Positions 1 to 9,064 are shown, counted from the first letter of the stretch. The stretch is 64,000 nucleotides of DNA from Lutibacter sp. (GCA_027449025.1 DAIDMK010000013.1:1-64000); one strand, 5' to 3'. Notes: generated from the letters alone by a model not told the origin. Numbers and translations: made by a program.

Positions 1-48
1 AAAGATACAAAAAACTAATAAAACTTCCAAATAAATGTACAAAAAAAA

Positions 49-69
49 CCGTCTCTAGTTGTGAGACGG
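49..69 (-). terminator. Intrinsic terminator of the sugar transporter gene
   Basis: On the minus strand a 7-bp stem (ccgtctc/gagacgg) with a 7-nt loop is followed directly by a run of eight T. It lies 26 nt past the stop of the sugar transporter gene and is the expected rho-independent terminator for it. Confidence 0.85.
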
Positions 70-94
70 CTTCTTTTTGTTTTAATATTATGAT

Positions 95-1426
95 TTACCC
101 TTTCTTCAATCCCAATTTATGACCGGCAATGGCATAGTATAAAATAATCAAATAACATGGAAGCAATATCCAGTAGCCCTCTGTTACCGCTACTGCAGAT
201 GCGGCTGCGTCACTCATTCCGTTGGCCATCAATGTTGCTTTATTTCCATCAATTAGTTTTCCGTATAATGGCGGAATAATAGCTCCTCCGGAAATTGCCA
301 TAATTAACAATGCAGAAGCTGTTTTGGTAAATTTCCCCAATCCTTTTAAGGTTAAGGGCCAAACGGCTGGCCAAACCAACGCATTGGCAATTCCCAAGGC
401 TGCCACAAACAAAACCGATACATAGCCAGTTGTAAACACAATGCCGAAAGTTAATACTATTCCCAAAACAGCACTTGCTTTTAGAGCAAACGCCTGATTG
501 ATATATCGTGGAATTAAAAAGATCCCCAACGCATATGTGGCTACCATAGCCAACAAAGTAAAGGTGGTAAAAAACTTAGCATCGGCCGCGGGAAAACCTA
601 AAGAAATACCATATGCAATAATGGTATCACCAGCGATAACTTCTGCACCAACATAAACAAACAGCGTTAAAACGCCCAACCATAAATGTGGAAATTGGAA
701 AATATTGGTTTTGGCGGTCTCACCCTCGTGTGCTTCTTCAATAGGTTCAGGCTCCACATGAGGCAGCGGCGCACGCCTGATTAAAATACCCAATATCATT
801 AAAATAGCGGCCATTACGGCATAAGGTACCACAACACTATCGGCCATGGTATCTAATAATTTTGCTTTTTCAAGGTCATCAACAAGACTTAATTTTTCTT
901 TAATTCCGTCTATTCCCGACAACAAAAGTGCGCCAAAAATTAAAGAGCCCAAAGCGCCTGCGGTTTTATTTGCAATTCCCATAATGGCAATGCGTTTTGC
1001 GGCACTTTCTATGGGACCTAAAATGGTTATGTACGGATTTGAAGCAGTCTGCAGCAAAGTCATTCCCAAACCTTGTATAAAAATTCCAGCTAAAAATACC
1101 CAATAGGTTCTGGCTTCTGCAGCGGGAATAAAAACCAAAGCACCAATGGCCATTACAAACAAACCCAATGACATTCCTTTTCGATATCCAATTTTGGTCA
1201 AAATATAGGAGGCTGGCAAAGCCATAAGCACAAAAGAAATATAAGATGCAGATGCCACCAATAAGGATTGTGCTGAAGTTAATTCATTAATGGTTTTCAT
1301 AAATGGAATTAAAGCGCCATTAATCCAGGTTACAAATCCGAAAATAAAAAATAAACCAGCTATAATAAGGATTGGAATAAACGTGTTGTTTTTAGCTGTT
1401 GAAGTTGAACTGACCGCATTTGGCAT
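95..1426 (-). CDS. FHS-family sugar:H+ symporter (MFS, FucP/GluP-like)
   Basis: A 443-residue inner-membrane protein with about 12 hydrophobic segments. The N-terminal FGFVTWINGALIPF segment and the LQTASNPYITILGP segment near residue 125 are signatures of the fucose/glucose-galactose:H+ symporter branch of the MFS. It should import a hexose by proton symport; the exact sugar cannot be read from sequence. Length fits the family. The gene stands alone: no sugar kinase or glycosidase is beside it on the visible side. A good terminator follows it, and the promoter must lie in the 700-nt gap to the right, which also holds a transposase remnant. Confidence 0.9.
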   Translation of the reverse strand: MPNAVSSTSTAKNNTFIPILIIAGLFFIFGFVTWINGALIPFMKTINELTSAQSLLVASASYISFVLMALPASYILTKIGYRKGMSLGLFVMAIGALVFIPAAEARTYWVFLAGIFIQGLGMTLLQTASNPYITILGPIESAAKRIAIMGIANKTAGALGSLIFGALLLSGIDGIKEKLSLVDDLEKAKLLDTMADSVVVPYAVMAAILMILGILIRRAPLPHVEPEPIEEAHEGETAKTNIFQFPHLWLGVLTLFVYVGAEVIAGDTIIAYGISLGFPAADAKFFTTFTLLAMVATYALGIFLIPRYINQAFALKASAVLGIVLTFGIVFTTGYVSVLFVAALGIANALVWPAVWPLTLKGLGKFTKTASALLIMAISGGAIIPPLYGKLIDGNKATLMANGMSDAAASAVAVTEGYWILLPCYLIILYYAIAGHKLGLKKG

Positions 1427-1469
1427 ACTAAAAGATTTAGATTAAAAATCATTGTTGTCTGGAAAAAAA

Positions 1470-1489
1470 GAAGCCATTTCCATGGCTTC
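1470..1489 (-). terminator. Orphan terminator-like hairpin
   Basis: The arms gaagccat/atggcttc form an 8-bp stem with a 4-nt loop, followed on the minus strand by seven T. No minus-strand gene lies upstream of it, so it either marks a lost gene or shields the sugar transporter from read-through. Confidence 0.5.
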
Positions 1490-1607
1490 CAAATAAAATC
1501 GTAGAATAGAGTTGCAAAACAAAATATACGATGAGTAAAAGTAATTATTTTTTTAACAACTCTGTTTCGGATAGTTGATTTCTTTAATAGATGATAAAAT
1601 AATAAAA

Positions 1608-1825
1608 GATGAAGTCAAAAAGTATGATTCTGACCGATATGTTAGGCGTTTCAAGAGTAAAGATTATTTGATAAGCTTACATTTTTGCTCATTTTCCAAA
1701 TGCAATTCATTTCGAAAAAAATCAGAAGTAATGAGAAGATAATCTGGGGAAATTGAGCGTTCTTAGTTAACCACATACCAAAAAAAGCCCTTTATCGGGA
1801 GCAAATTTTCTTCTTTTTTAAAAGG
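1608..1825 (+). pseudogene. IS4-type (DUF4372) transposase remnant
   Basis: Reading from 1608 gives DEVKKYDSDRYVRRFKSKDY, then LISLHFCSFSKCNSFRKKSE, then a stop at 1740. After a frame change near 1770 it resumes as HTKKSPLSGANFLLF. This order (KYDSDRYVRRF, LISLxFC, CNSxR, then a PKKSxLSxAN block) matches my knowledge of the N-terminal third of Bacteroidetes IS4-family transposases. There is an internal stop, a frameshift and no catalytic DDE region, so this is a dead fragment. Terminal inverted repeats were not found. The family assignment rests on motif memory, not on a search. Confidence 0.55.
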
Positions 1826-2132
1826 TAATTATCAAAAAAAGCCTCGCCTTAAATATAAGTTACACCAAGTTTATATTACTCTCAAAAGGTAAATTAATAA
1901 CGATTTTAACAAATCATCAAATAACACTTAGTTCAACAATTTATCAATTGTAATATTGATGTATTCATCTATTTAGTGTTAAAATATTATATATCTTCAT
2001 AAAAAAAGCTAATTAATTACTAATTATTATGATTAATTCATTAGCTTTACGATACCCCAATAAACTCCTTTACAGCTCCAATTATATAATTATTCTTGAA
2101 GCCCTGGTTATTGGGCTAAAAATATAATTGAA

Positions 2133-5100
2133 ATGATAAAAGTAAACAGTATTGAAAAAAGGTTGTTAGCAGCAGTATTTTTGATTGCACTAATAACACT
2201 CATAGGTTGGTACTCCAACAACTTAAACTTAACAAGAGTTTCTCGCTTATTTTTACCTATGGCGCCCTTAACGGCCATTTTATTCATACTCATTGGATCC
2301 GCAAACTACCTATGGTTATTCCATAGGAAAAAAACTTGGCTTGTGCTTGCTAAAATAATCGTAATCTTAATACTAGTTATACAGACTGTTATAGCAATTG
2401 ATTTCTTTTATTTAAATTACACCCTTAATGTAGAGGCTCTATTAATAAATACCTCTGAATTGTTCAAAAATCAACCCATTGGTCGTATTTCTCAATGGTC
2501 TATTTTATTATTTAATTTTACCGCAATTTCTTTTTTAATAATAGATAAAAATCACAAGCTCTTTTACCGAAATGTATATGGTATATTAACTTTGATTATT
2601 TTTGGATCAAGTGCGTTCTTCCTTCTGTCATATATTGAGCGTTTTCCAATTTTTTTCAATGAAAGAGTTATCCCTATTTCATTGCTGGGAGCGTTTTGTT
2701 TTTGGTTATTGAGCTTGATTCAGCTAAAGATAATCAATTTTGAAATTTGGCCTTTTAAATTATTCAACGAAAAATCAACCTATAATATAATTGCAAAAAC
2801 TTTAATTCCTCTTGTTATTGGTTTGATCGTTTTACAAGAAATTATTGAAAATTACTTTATAGTTGATAAGAAGAGTCCCATAGTCTCCATGCTTTTTATG
2901 GTAATAGCAATATTCCTTATTATTTTTATGGTCTATAAAATAACTTCTATACTGGGAGATAGTCTGGATAAAACAGTTAAATCTCTGAAAATAAGCGAAC
3001 AAAAGTTCGAAAGTTTGTTTAATAATGCTACCATAGGCTTGTACCAATCAACCCCAGATGGTAAGGTATTGACCGCCAACAAAGCATTATTAGATATGTT
3101 GCAGTATAGTTCACTTGATGAACTGCTTAAAATTGATATTACTAAGGGAAGTTATGTAGATCATAATAAACGTAAAGAATTCAAGAGAAAATTAACTCAA
3201 TACAGTGAAATTACCAATTTCGAATCGCAATGGCGTTCAAAAAATGGCAATATCATTCATGTAAAAGAAGGAGCCCGAGCGGTTAAAGATAAAAATGGAC
3301 ATATCATTCGATATGATGGGGTAGTAGAGGATATAACAGAACTTAAAAAAATAGAAACAGTTCAAAACATCATCTTAAATATTGCAAATGCGTCTCAAAA
3401 TGAAGATAACCTAAATGTAATAATGCGTGTTGTTCAAAATGAACTAGGCAGAATTGTTGATGCTAAAAACTTTTATGTGGCAATTTATAATGACGAGAAT
3501 GATTCGATAAACAGAATCTTTTATCGAGACGAAAAAGATGAAATTATCAATTTTCCCGCAAGTAAAACGGCAACCGGGATGGTTATAAAACAAGGGAAAT
3601 CATATTTACTTAGAAAAGAAGATACCTCTAGGTTAGTAAAAGAAAATAAAATCAATGTTGTAGGTGAAATCTCAAAAGTTTGGTTAGGAGTGCCTTTAAT
3701 TGTGAAAGGAAAATCAATTGGTGCATTTGTTGTACAAAGTTATGAGAGTGAAAACGCCTATAATGAGAACGATAAAGAGGTATTAGAAATTATTTCACAT
3801 CAAATAAGCACTTCAATAGAACGTCAACAATCAGAAAAAATACTGCAAGATGTAGAACAGAAACAGCGTAATATTTTGGAAAAAAGCACGAATCTATTTT
3901 ACTCACACGACATTAATCATCAATTAAATTATATGAGTCCCCAAGTTAAGGATATTCTTGGCTATGAAGTGGAGGAGGCCTTAGTTAAATGGACTAAGTT
4001 AATTTCAGGTCATCCAATAAACGAACTAGGTTTTGGTAGTACCATGAGGGCTATAGAAACTGGCATTACGCAACCACCATATGAACTAGAACTTATCCGA
4101 AAGGATGGTCGTAAAATATGGGTAGAGGTAAGGGAAGCTCCTGTTGTTGAATATGGAAAGACGGTGGCTATTGTGGGTTCTTTAAATGATATTACAAAAC
4201 ATAAAAGAGACGTACAAATTCAAAATATTATTTTAAATATTGCTAATGCTTCACAAACATCTTTAAATTTAGGCAAGCTATTGCAGCTGATTCAAAAAGA
4301 ATTAGAGCGTATTGTAGATTCAAAAAACTTCTATGTAGCAATTTATAATGAGGAGGAGGATACTATTCACCTTCCTTATTTTCAGGATGAATATGATGAT
4401 ATAACTGATTTTCCTGCCAAAGGCTCTCTTACTGGCTTAGTAATTAAAGAAGGAAAATCGATGCTATTAAATAACGCTGATATAAATAAGTTGGTTGAAG
4501 AAAAGAATTTGGTACACACCGGTCCAGATTGTAAGGTATGGTTAGGTTTACCCCTTAAATCTAAAGAGAAAATTATTGGTGCCATTGTGGTTCAAAGTTA
4601 TGATGATGTAAATGCTTATAGTGAAAATGATATTGATATTCTTGAAATAATCGCATATCAAATAGGTATCTCTATAGAACGTAAACTTAATGAGGAAGAA
4701 CTTATTAAGGCTAAAGAAAAAGCTGAAGAAAATGAGGAACAATTAAAACGAATAGCAAACAATTTTGCTGATGGTATGATTTATCAGATTGCTATGATTG
4801 ATGAAAATCAAAGAAAATTCAATTATGTAAGTGATAGTGTAGTAAAGCTATATGGTTGTACCCCTGAACAAGTTAAAGAAAACTCCGACCTTATTTACAG
4901 TAAAGTACACCCTGATGATTTAGTTAATCTTATCAAAATAGAAAAAGAAGCATTAAAGAATTTTTCTACATTCAAATCCGAATGCAGGGTATTTAATCCT
5001 GACGGAAGTATTAGATGGTCCTATTTTGTATCTCAACCTCGATTAATAAATGAGATTGTTTGCTGGGATGGTATAGAAATTGACATAAGTGATCGAAAAA

Positions 5101-6263
5101 AAATTGAAAATGAATTGGTAATTTCCAAAGAAATAGCCGAAGAATCAGATCGTTTAAAATCTGCTTTCTTAGCCAATATGAGTCATGAAATAAGAACGCC
5201 AATGAATGCTATTATGGGCTTTTCTGAATTATTAAATGCCAACAATCTTTCTGAAGCTAAAAAAGAAAAATACCATGAAATTATTAGCAATAGTGGTAAA
5301 CGACTGATGAATATAGTTACAGACATAGTAGATATTTCTAAATTAGACTCTAATCAGTTAAACTTACACCTTGAATTAATTAATATAAATGAGCTCTTAG
5401 ATATTCTTTATAATCAATTCAATATAACTGCTAAAAATAAAAGTATTCAATTATCGTTGCATAAAGGATTGTCAATAGATGAGGGCAACATTAATACAGA
5501 TGAAACAAGGCTTTGCCAGGTTATCACAAATTTACTAGAAAATGCTTTAAAATTTACCCAATCAGGAAGTATAGAATTAGGGTATCAGTTAAAAGAAAAT
5601 GAATTATTGTTTTACGTTAAAGATACCGGTGTAGGAATCCGAAAAAAACACCACCAACTTATTTTTGATCGTTTCAGCCAATCTGATAATGAAATCTTAA
5701 AAGTAAAAGAAGGGGCGGGTTTGGGTCTTTCTATATCAAAAGGAATTATTGAACTATTTGGAGGTGTTATATGGGTAGAATCGGAACTTGGAAAAGGGTC
5801 AACCTTCTATTTTACCATCCCTTACAAAAATGGCGAGACAACAATGGAGCCTATTAATAAAAATAACCTTCGAGAAAACGTTCAAGAAATTGAAAGTAAC
5901 GCTACTTCAAAAACGATTTTAATTGCCGAAGACGAATATACTAATTATATGTTTTTAGAAGCTATATTAGAAGCGCTACCATTTAAGTTGGTACACGTTG
6001 AAAATGGGAAAGATGCGGTAGATTTCATGAATTCAAACGCTAAAATTGATTTAATTCTAATGGATATTAACATGCCTGTTATGAATGGTCTAGAAGCAAC
6101 AATTGCAATTAGAAAAATACATCCCAACATTCCTATCATCGCTGTTACAGCCTACGCTATGGCTACAGATCGTGAAAAGGCGATTGCACATGGCTGTACT
6201 GATTACCTTACCAAACCAGTATCTAAAAAAGTATTATTAGAAACCATCAATAAATATATCTGA
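2133..6263 (+). CDS. Membrane hybrid histidine kinase, PAS-GAF-PAS-GAF-PAS-HisKA-HATPase-REC
   Basis: A 1376-residue sensor. Residues 1-275 contain about seven or eight hydrophobic helices. Then follow PAS 1 (about 285-408), GAF 1 (410-565), PAS 2 (573-690), GAF 2 (694-850), PAS 3 (870-990), HisKA with FLANMSHEIRTPMN (His1018), an ATPase domain with the DTGVGI and GAGLGL boxes (1120-1235) and a receiver domain (1264-1374) with LILMDINMP (Asp1311) and the C-terminal TKPV lysine. The two GAF domains are clearly related to each other (shared NIILNIANASQ, KNFYVAIYN, VWLG.PL, VVQSY), so a GAF-containing module was duplicated. The ligand is unknown. No HPt or output regulator lies beside it, so the phosphate must go to a partner encoded elsewhere. 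Confidence 0.9.
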   Translation: MIKVNSIEKRLLAAVFLIALITLIGWYSNNLNLTRVSRLFLPMAPLTAILFILIGSANYLWLFHRKKTWLVLAKIIVILILVIQTVIAIDFFYLNYTLNVEALLINTSELFKNQPIGRISQWSILLFNFTAISFLIIDKNHKLFYRNVYGILTLIIFGSSAFFLLSYIERFPIFFNERVIPISLLGAFCFWLLSLIQLKIINFEIWPFKLFNEKSTYNIIAKTLIPLVIGLIVLQEIIENYFIVDKKSPIVSMLFMVIAIFLIIFMVYKITSILGDSLDKTVKSLKISEQKFESLFNNATIGLYQSTPDGKVLTANKALLDMLQYSSLDELLKIDITKGSYVDHNKRKEFKRKLTQYSEITNFESQWRSKNGNIIHVKEGARAVKDKNGHIIRYDGVVEDITELKKIETVQNIILNIANASQNEDNLNVIMRVVQNELGRIVDAKNFYVAIYNDENDSINRIFYRDEKDEIINFPASKTATGMVIKQGKSYLLRKEDTSRLVKENKINVVGEISKVWLGVPLIVKGKSIGAFVVQSYESENAYNENDKEVLEIISHQISTSIERQQSEKILQDVEQKQRNILEKSTNLFYSHDINHQLNYMSPQVKDILGYEVEEALVKWTKLISGHPINELGFGSTMRAIETGITQPPYELELIRKDGRKIWVEVREAPVVEYGKTVAIVGSLNDITKHKRDVQIQNIILNIANASQTSLNLGKLLQLIQKELERIVDSKNFYVAIYNEEEDTIHLPYFQDEYDDITDFPAKGSLTGLVIKEGKSMLLNNADINKLVEEKNLVHTGPDCKVWLGLPLKSKEKIIGAIVVQSYDDVNAYSENDIDILEIIAYQIGISIERKLNEEELIKAKEKAEENEEQLKRIANNFADGMIYQIAMIDENQRKFNYVSDSVVKLYGCTPEQVKENSDLIYSKVHPDDLVNLIKIEKEALKNFSTFKSECRVFNPDGSIRWSYFVSQPRLINEIVCWDGIEIDISDRKKIENELVISKEIAEESDRLKSAFLANMSHEIRTPMNAIMGFSELLNANNLSEAKKEKYHEIISNSGKRLMNIVTDIVDISKLDSNQLNLHLELININELLDILYNQFNITAKNKSIQLSLHKGLSIDEGNINTDETRLCQVITNLLENALKFTQSGSIELGYQLKENELLFYVKDTGVGIRKKHHQLIFDRFSQSDNEILKVKEGAGLGLSISKGIIELFGGVIWVESELGKGSTFYFTIPYKNGETTMEPINKNNLRENVQEIESNATSKTILIAEDEYTNYMFLEAILEALPFKLVHVENGKDAVDFMNSNAKIDLILMDINMPVMNGLEATIAIRKIHPNIPIIAVTAYAMATDREKAIAHGCTDYLTKPVSKKVLLETINKYI

Positions 6264-6431
6264 GAAATCACCAAAATATAGCTTACTGTTAATACAATGA
6301 TTTGAAACTAAAAAGTTTGTTTGCTAAATGTACTTAACTCCATGCGTTTCAATTAAACAAATTCTCTCTTGAAAATCCTTATAAAAAAGCAAAAAAATGA
6401 TTGCATTTTTACCAAAACCTTATCTCCTAAT

Positions 6432-6509
6432 TTAAGAAAAAATATGTTTAGTAATGGTTTCAAGTAACAAATCAAGTGATACAGGTTTTGAAAGATAATC
6501 AGTGCATCC
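6432..6509 (-). pseudogene. C-terminal remnant of a response-regulator receiver domain
   Basis: The minus strand from 6509 to the stop at 6432-6434 reads GCTDYLSKPVSLDLLLETIT followed by KHIFS. This is the last helix-strand-helix of a CheY-like domain, with the conserved KP pair. It closely matches the C-terminus of the large hybrid kinase just to the left (GCTDYLTKPVSKKVLLETIN). The codon immediately upstream in frame is TAA, and no further receiver sequence was recognised, so only about 25 codons survive. It is either the tail of a lost regulator downstream of the 6796-9064 operon or a copy of the hybrid-kinase end in inverted orientation. Confidence 0.6.
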
Positions 6510-6601
6510 TTAGATAGGAATAATTTAATTTATTGACTAAATGCAAATCAGAGTGGTTTAGATGTTTTACTGAATAACAAAACATTATTAAAAATAAAAG
6601 A

Positions 6602-6623
6602 GCCACTCAATTTCTATAATGGC
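6602..6623 (-). terminator. Terminator of the cobalamin/histidine kinase operon
   Basis: On the minus strand gccatt...gagtggc pairs over about 6 bp (one G-T wobble) and is followed by tctttt. The sequence agccactcaatttct at 6601-6615 is identical to the terminator beside tRNA-Asn at 16737-16751. It sits about 170 nt beyond the last gene of the operon. Confidence 0.5.
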
Positions 6624-6628
6624 TTTGT

Positions 6629-6658
6629 TTTGCTCCCCCTATTACTCAAAGTTGCAAC
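6629..6658. repeat. 30-nt dispersed repeat, copy A
   Basis: This segment matches 9205-9234 at 26 of 30 positions (common cores tttgctcc, ctattactc and agttgcaac). Both copies lie directly beside a terminator-like hairpin in the same orientation. The gctcc..cct end faintly resembles the 3' end of a tRNA gene on the minus strand, but no T-arm consensus remains. Confidence 0.5.
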
Positions 6659-6795
6659 TGGAATTAAATAATAAATCACGCAATTGTAAGAAGTATAAGT
6701 AGTTAGCTTTTTTAAGTTATTAAAAATCATACCTGTTAATTTATTTTTTGATAGTATAAAAAATGAAACGATTGAAAATATTTAAATTTAAAGGA

Positions 6796-7956
6796 TTAAT
6801 ATTTTGGTATGGTAAACTTAAATTCACTTCCTTTCCCCAACTTACTTTCTACCCAAATTTTCCCATGTTGTTTTTCAATAAATTCCTTACAAAGAATTAA
6901 TCCCAAGCCGGTTCCTTTTTCTTTTTCTGTTCCATCTTTTGATAATTCACAATCAATTGAAAAAAGGTTCTCCAAATATTCTGGTTCTATCCCTATTCCA
7001 GTATCAGAAATGATAAATAAAACCTCATTTTTTAAATTTTGGGTGATAATTTTTACAATTCCTCCTGGATGGGTAAATTTAAATGCATTGGTAACTAAGT
7101 TTATAATAACCGTGTGCAACATCTGTTTATCTGCTATAACAAACACTGAAGAGTCTATATCTAATTCCAAGGTAATATTTTTTGATAAGGCAATTGGCTC
7201 ACATAGCAATTGTACTTCTAAAGAAAGTTCCGCAAGATCTACTTTAACTAGATTTGGAGTTAATTTACCTGTTTGTAACCTTGACCATTCTAAAAGATTT
7301 TCTAAAAGAATAAAGGTGTTTTTAGATACATTATGAATGTTTTGCGCAAATTTTTGAATTTTTTCAACCGAATAATTGGGTGAATTAACGACCAACAAAT
7401 CACTAAATCCTAATATCGAATTAAAAGGATTTTTTAAATCATGGGCAATAATGGAAAAAAATTTATCTTTTGTTGCGTTTAATTCTTGCAATTTGCTATT
7501 AGCTTCATTGAGTTGCTCTAAGGTAATTTCCAACAACTGTTTCTCTTTTATCAAATTGCGTTGCAGCTTGCCAATCTCCTTATTTAAATGATGCATGTTT
7601 TTATTTTGATTAATAAGTTCCGCTGCATCTACACCGCCAAGAATTAAAAATTTCTCATTTTTCCGAAAAATTTTTACTGCGATACTTGAACTGATAGAGT
7701 AAAATTCTCCAATAGTTAAAAACCCATTAAAGATAAGAACATTTGAATTGTCTAAAGATGTTAATTTTTCAAAACTAGGGTTGATTAAGCTTTTTTGCGG
7801 GTTTTCGCTAAGGAGAAGTGACATAGCATCATTTGCAAATAACAATGTGCCATCTATGTTAAATAATGCAATGCATAATGAATGAGTGTCAAAAAGAGAA
7901 GCGATAAACTCATCCTTCCATTCTGCTAAAAGTCCAATTATCTTTTCTTTTTGCAT
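6796..7956 (-). CDS. Soluble PAS histidine kinase of the cobalamin-sensor operon
   Basis: A 386-residue cytoplasmic kinase without membrane segments. Residues about 20-110 look like a degenerate PAS domain (LFNIDGTLLFANDAM). Residues 115-162 form a heptad-rich coiled coil. The HisKA box is IIAHDLKNPFNSILGF (His172), and the ATPase domain shows NLVTNAFKFTHPGG, DTGIGI and GTGLGL. It starts 3 nt after the stop of the 153-residue gene and is the third gene of the operon. The HDLKNP form of the His box is typical of kinases that phosphorylate a separate regulator; none is encoded here apart from a receiver fragment further downstream. I infer that it is controlled by the cobalamin-binding protein encoded two genes upstream. 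Confidence 0.88.
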   Translation of the reverse strand: MQKEKIIGLLAEWKDEFIASLFDTHSLCIALFNIDGTLLFANDAMSLLLSENPQKSLINPSFEKLTSLDNSNVLIFNGFLTIGEFYSISSSIAVKIFRKNEKFLILGGVDAAELINQNKNMHHLNKEIGKLQRNLIKEKQLLEITLEQLNEANSKLQELNATKDKFFSIIAHDLKNPFNSILGFSDLLVVNSPNYSVEKIQKFAQNIHNVSKNTFILLENLLEWSRLQTGKLTPNLVKVDLAELSLEVQLLCEPIALSKNITLELDIDSSVFVIADKQMLHTVIINLVTNAFKFTHPGGIVKIITQNLKNEVLFIISDTGIGIEPEYLENLFSIDCELSKDGTEKEKGTGLGLILCKEFIEKQHGKIWVESKLGKGSEFKFTIPKY

Positions 7957-7959
7957 CTA

Positions 7960-8421
7960 TTAGTGAAATGTGTTGGTTGATTCTAGTTTTTCATCCGAAA
8001 CTTTAACAAAAACCGGAAGGTTAATTTGCATCCATTCATACAAAGGAAGCACTTCGGTATAAGTTTCGACAGATAATTGGTTCTTAAAAATTTGCATCCA
8101 AGTATTTAGCTGTGCCGCCCAATAATTGGTGGAAAAACCATGACTTCTATAAGCGCTAAAAACCCATAAAATGGTTTCTACCAAAACCTCAGCATTGTTA
8201 TATTTTAATATTGAAATAATAAACCGCACATGATTTGCATGATTATCCTGCATCATGGCACTATTGCCTTTCCCAACTAAATTTTCTAAATCACCACGTT
8301 CTATCATTAATTTATTCATCTCTGTAATGAGTTGTTCTGCATTTTGCGCATATTCATCAGCAGCTGTATTACTTACCTGCTTTAACTGATTTGCGGTTTG
8401 TAAGAGATGATTCTTATCCAT
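7960..8421 (-). CDS. Small helical conserved protein between B12-binding protein and kinase
   Basis: A 153-residue soluble protein predicted to be nearly all helical. Notable segments are DNHANHVRF (about 59-67), VFSAYRSHGFS (about 87-97) and LPLYEWMQINLP near the end; His, Trp and Tyr are frequent. No known domain was recognised with certainty. The start codon lies inside the end of the cobalamin-binding gene (8-nt overlap) and the kinase gene follows after 3 nt, so the three proteins are almost certainly co-translated. A role as an adaptor or second sensor linking the cobalamin protein to the kinase is a guess from context. The paired histidines could bind a cofactor or metal, but nothing proves this. 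Confidence 0.8.
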   Translation of the reverse strand: MDKNHLLQTANQLKQVSNTAADEYAQNAEQLITEMNKLMIERGDLENLVGKGNSAMMQDNHANHVRFIISILKYNNAEVLVETILWVFSAYRSHGFSTNYWAAQLNTWMQIFKNQLSVETYTEVLPLYEWMQINLPVFVKVSDEKLESTNTFH

Positions 8422-9064
8422 GATTATTTAGTTTTTTAATAAATAAATCGGTACTGTTTAAATCGGGTTTAAAGAAAACATTTTCATAATTTAATAATAC
8501 ATTTTGACCTCCATGAGAAAAAGCCTGACCTCCAACTAAAATTGGGGTTTTAGGAAATTCCTGACGAAATATGCGAATCATTTTTTCTAACTCTGGTAAA
8601 TGAAAATAAATACTCAAAGAAATAGCCATAAAATCAAGAGGAATTGTTTTTGCAAAGGATATAATATCAACTGTTGGTGTATTAGAACCCAAAAAATAAG
8701 AATTCCATCCGTTCATTTCGAACAAATCACTAATCATCTTTATTCCAATTTGATGATATTCATTTTCAACAGATGCCAATAAAACTGTTTTACCAATTTT
8801 TTGTTGCGCTATTATAGAAAAATAATGTTCATTTATAATTGCCTCAGAAATTGCTGAAGCCAAATGTTCTGTAGCAACACTAATTTTATTGTACTCCCAC
8901 AACTCCCCAACTTCATATAAAGATTTTTTTATGATGTTTTCATAAATATCTATTATAGAATAATTATTTTGAATTAACTTCTTTACAATGCTAGAACACA
9001 ATAAACGATTGCCTAACAATAATCCCTTAAGAAAATTTTGTTGTGTTTTATTGTTTAATTCCAT
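8414..9064 (-). CDS. CarH-like cobalamin-binding sensor protein without DNA-binding domain
   Basis: A 216-residue protein with the two-part cobalamin-binding architecture. The helical cap (about 1-85) contains Trp56 followed exactly 10 and 11 residues later by Glu66-His67 (WEYNKISVATEH). This is the W...EH spacing of the CarH/LitR light sensors, in which these residues flank the adenosyl group and the photo-trapped upper ligand. The Rossmann part (92-216) has EYHQIG (102-107; normal DxHxxG with Asp replaced by Glu, lower-ligand His104), ISLS (148-151) and VGG (177-179). The MerR DNA-binding domain of CarH is absent, and a histidine kinase is encoded in the same operon. A light or cobalamin input to a two-component system is the natural inference. 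Confidence 0.85.
   Translation of the reverse strand: MELNNKTQQNFLKGLLLGNRLLCSSIVKKLIQNNYSIIDIYENIIKKSLYEVGELWEYNKISVATEHLASAISEAIINEHYFSIIAQQKIGKTVLLASVENEYHQIGIKMISDLFEMNGWNSYFLGSNTPTVDIISFAKTIPLDFMAISLSIYFHLPELEKMIRIFRQEFPKTPILVGGQAFSHGGQNVLLNYENVFFKPDLNSTDLFIKKLNNHG

Larger units (their letters stand above)
1427..2132. other. Long intergenic region between divergent genes
   Basis: This 706-nt stretch separates the sugar transporter (minus) from the hybrid kinase (plus). It holds an orphan minus-strand terminator-like hairpin (1470-1489) and a decayed transposase (about 1608-1825). From about 1830 to 2132 the DNA is very AT-rich and shows no gene; it presumably carries the kinase promoter, but no convincing TAnnTTTG box was found. 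Confidence 0.6.
6264..6795. other. Intergenic region between convergent kinase genes
   Basis: This 532-nt stretch lies between two converging histidine kinase genes. It contains a minus-strand receiver-domain remnant (6432-6509), a minus-strand terminator (6602-6623) and one copy of a 30-nt dispersed repeat (6629-6658). Nothing else gene-like was seen. Confidence 0.6.

Noticed and set aside
6629-6658. Degenerate tRNA gene
   Set aside because: Only the gctcc..cct end resembles a tRNA 3' end. No T-arm consensus, anticodon stem or D-arm can be drawn, so it is listed as a repeat only.
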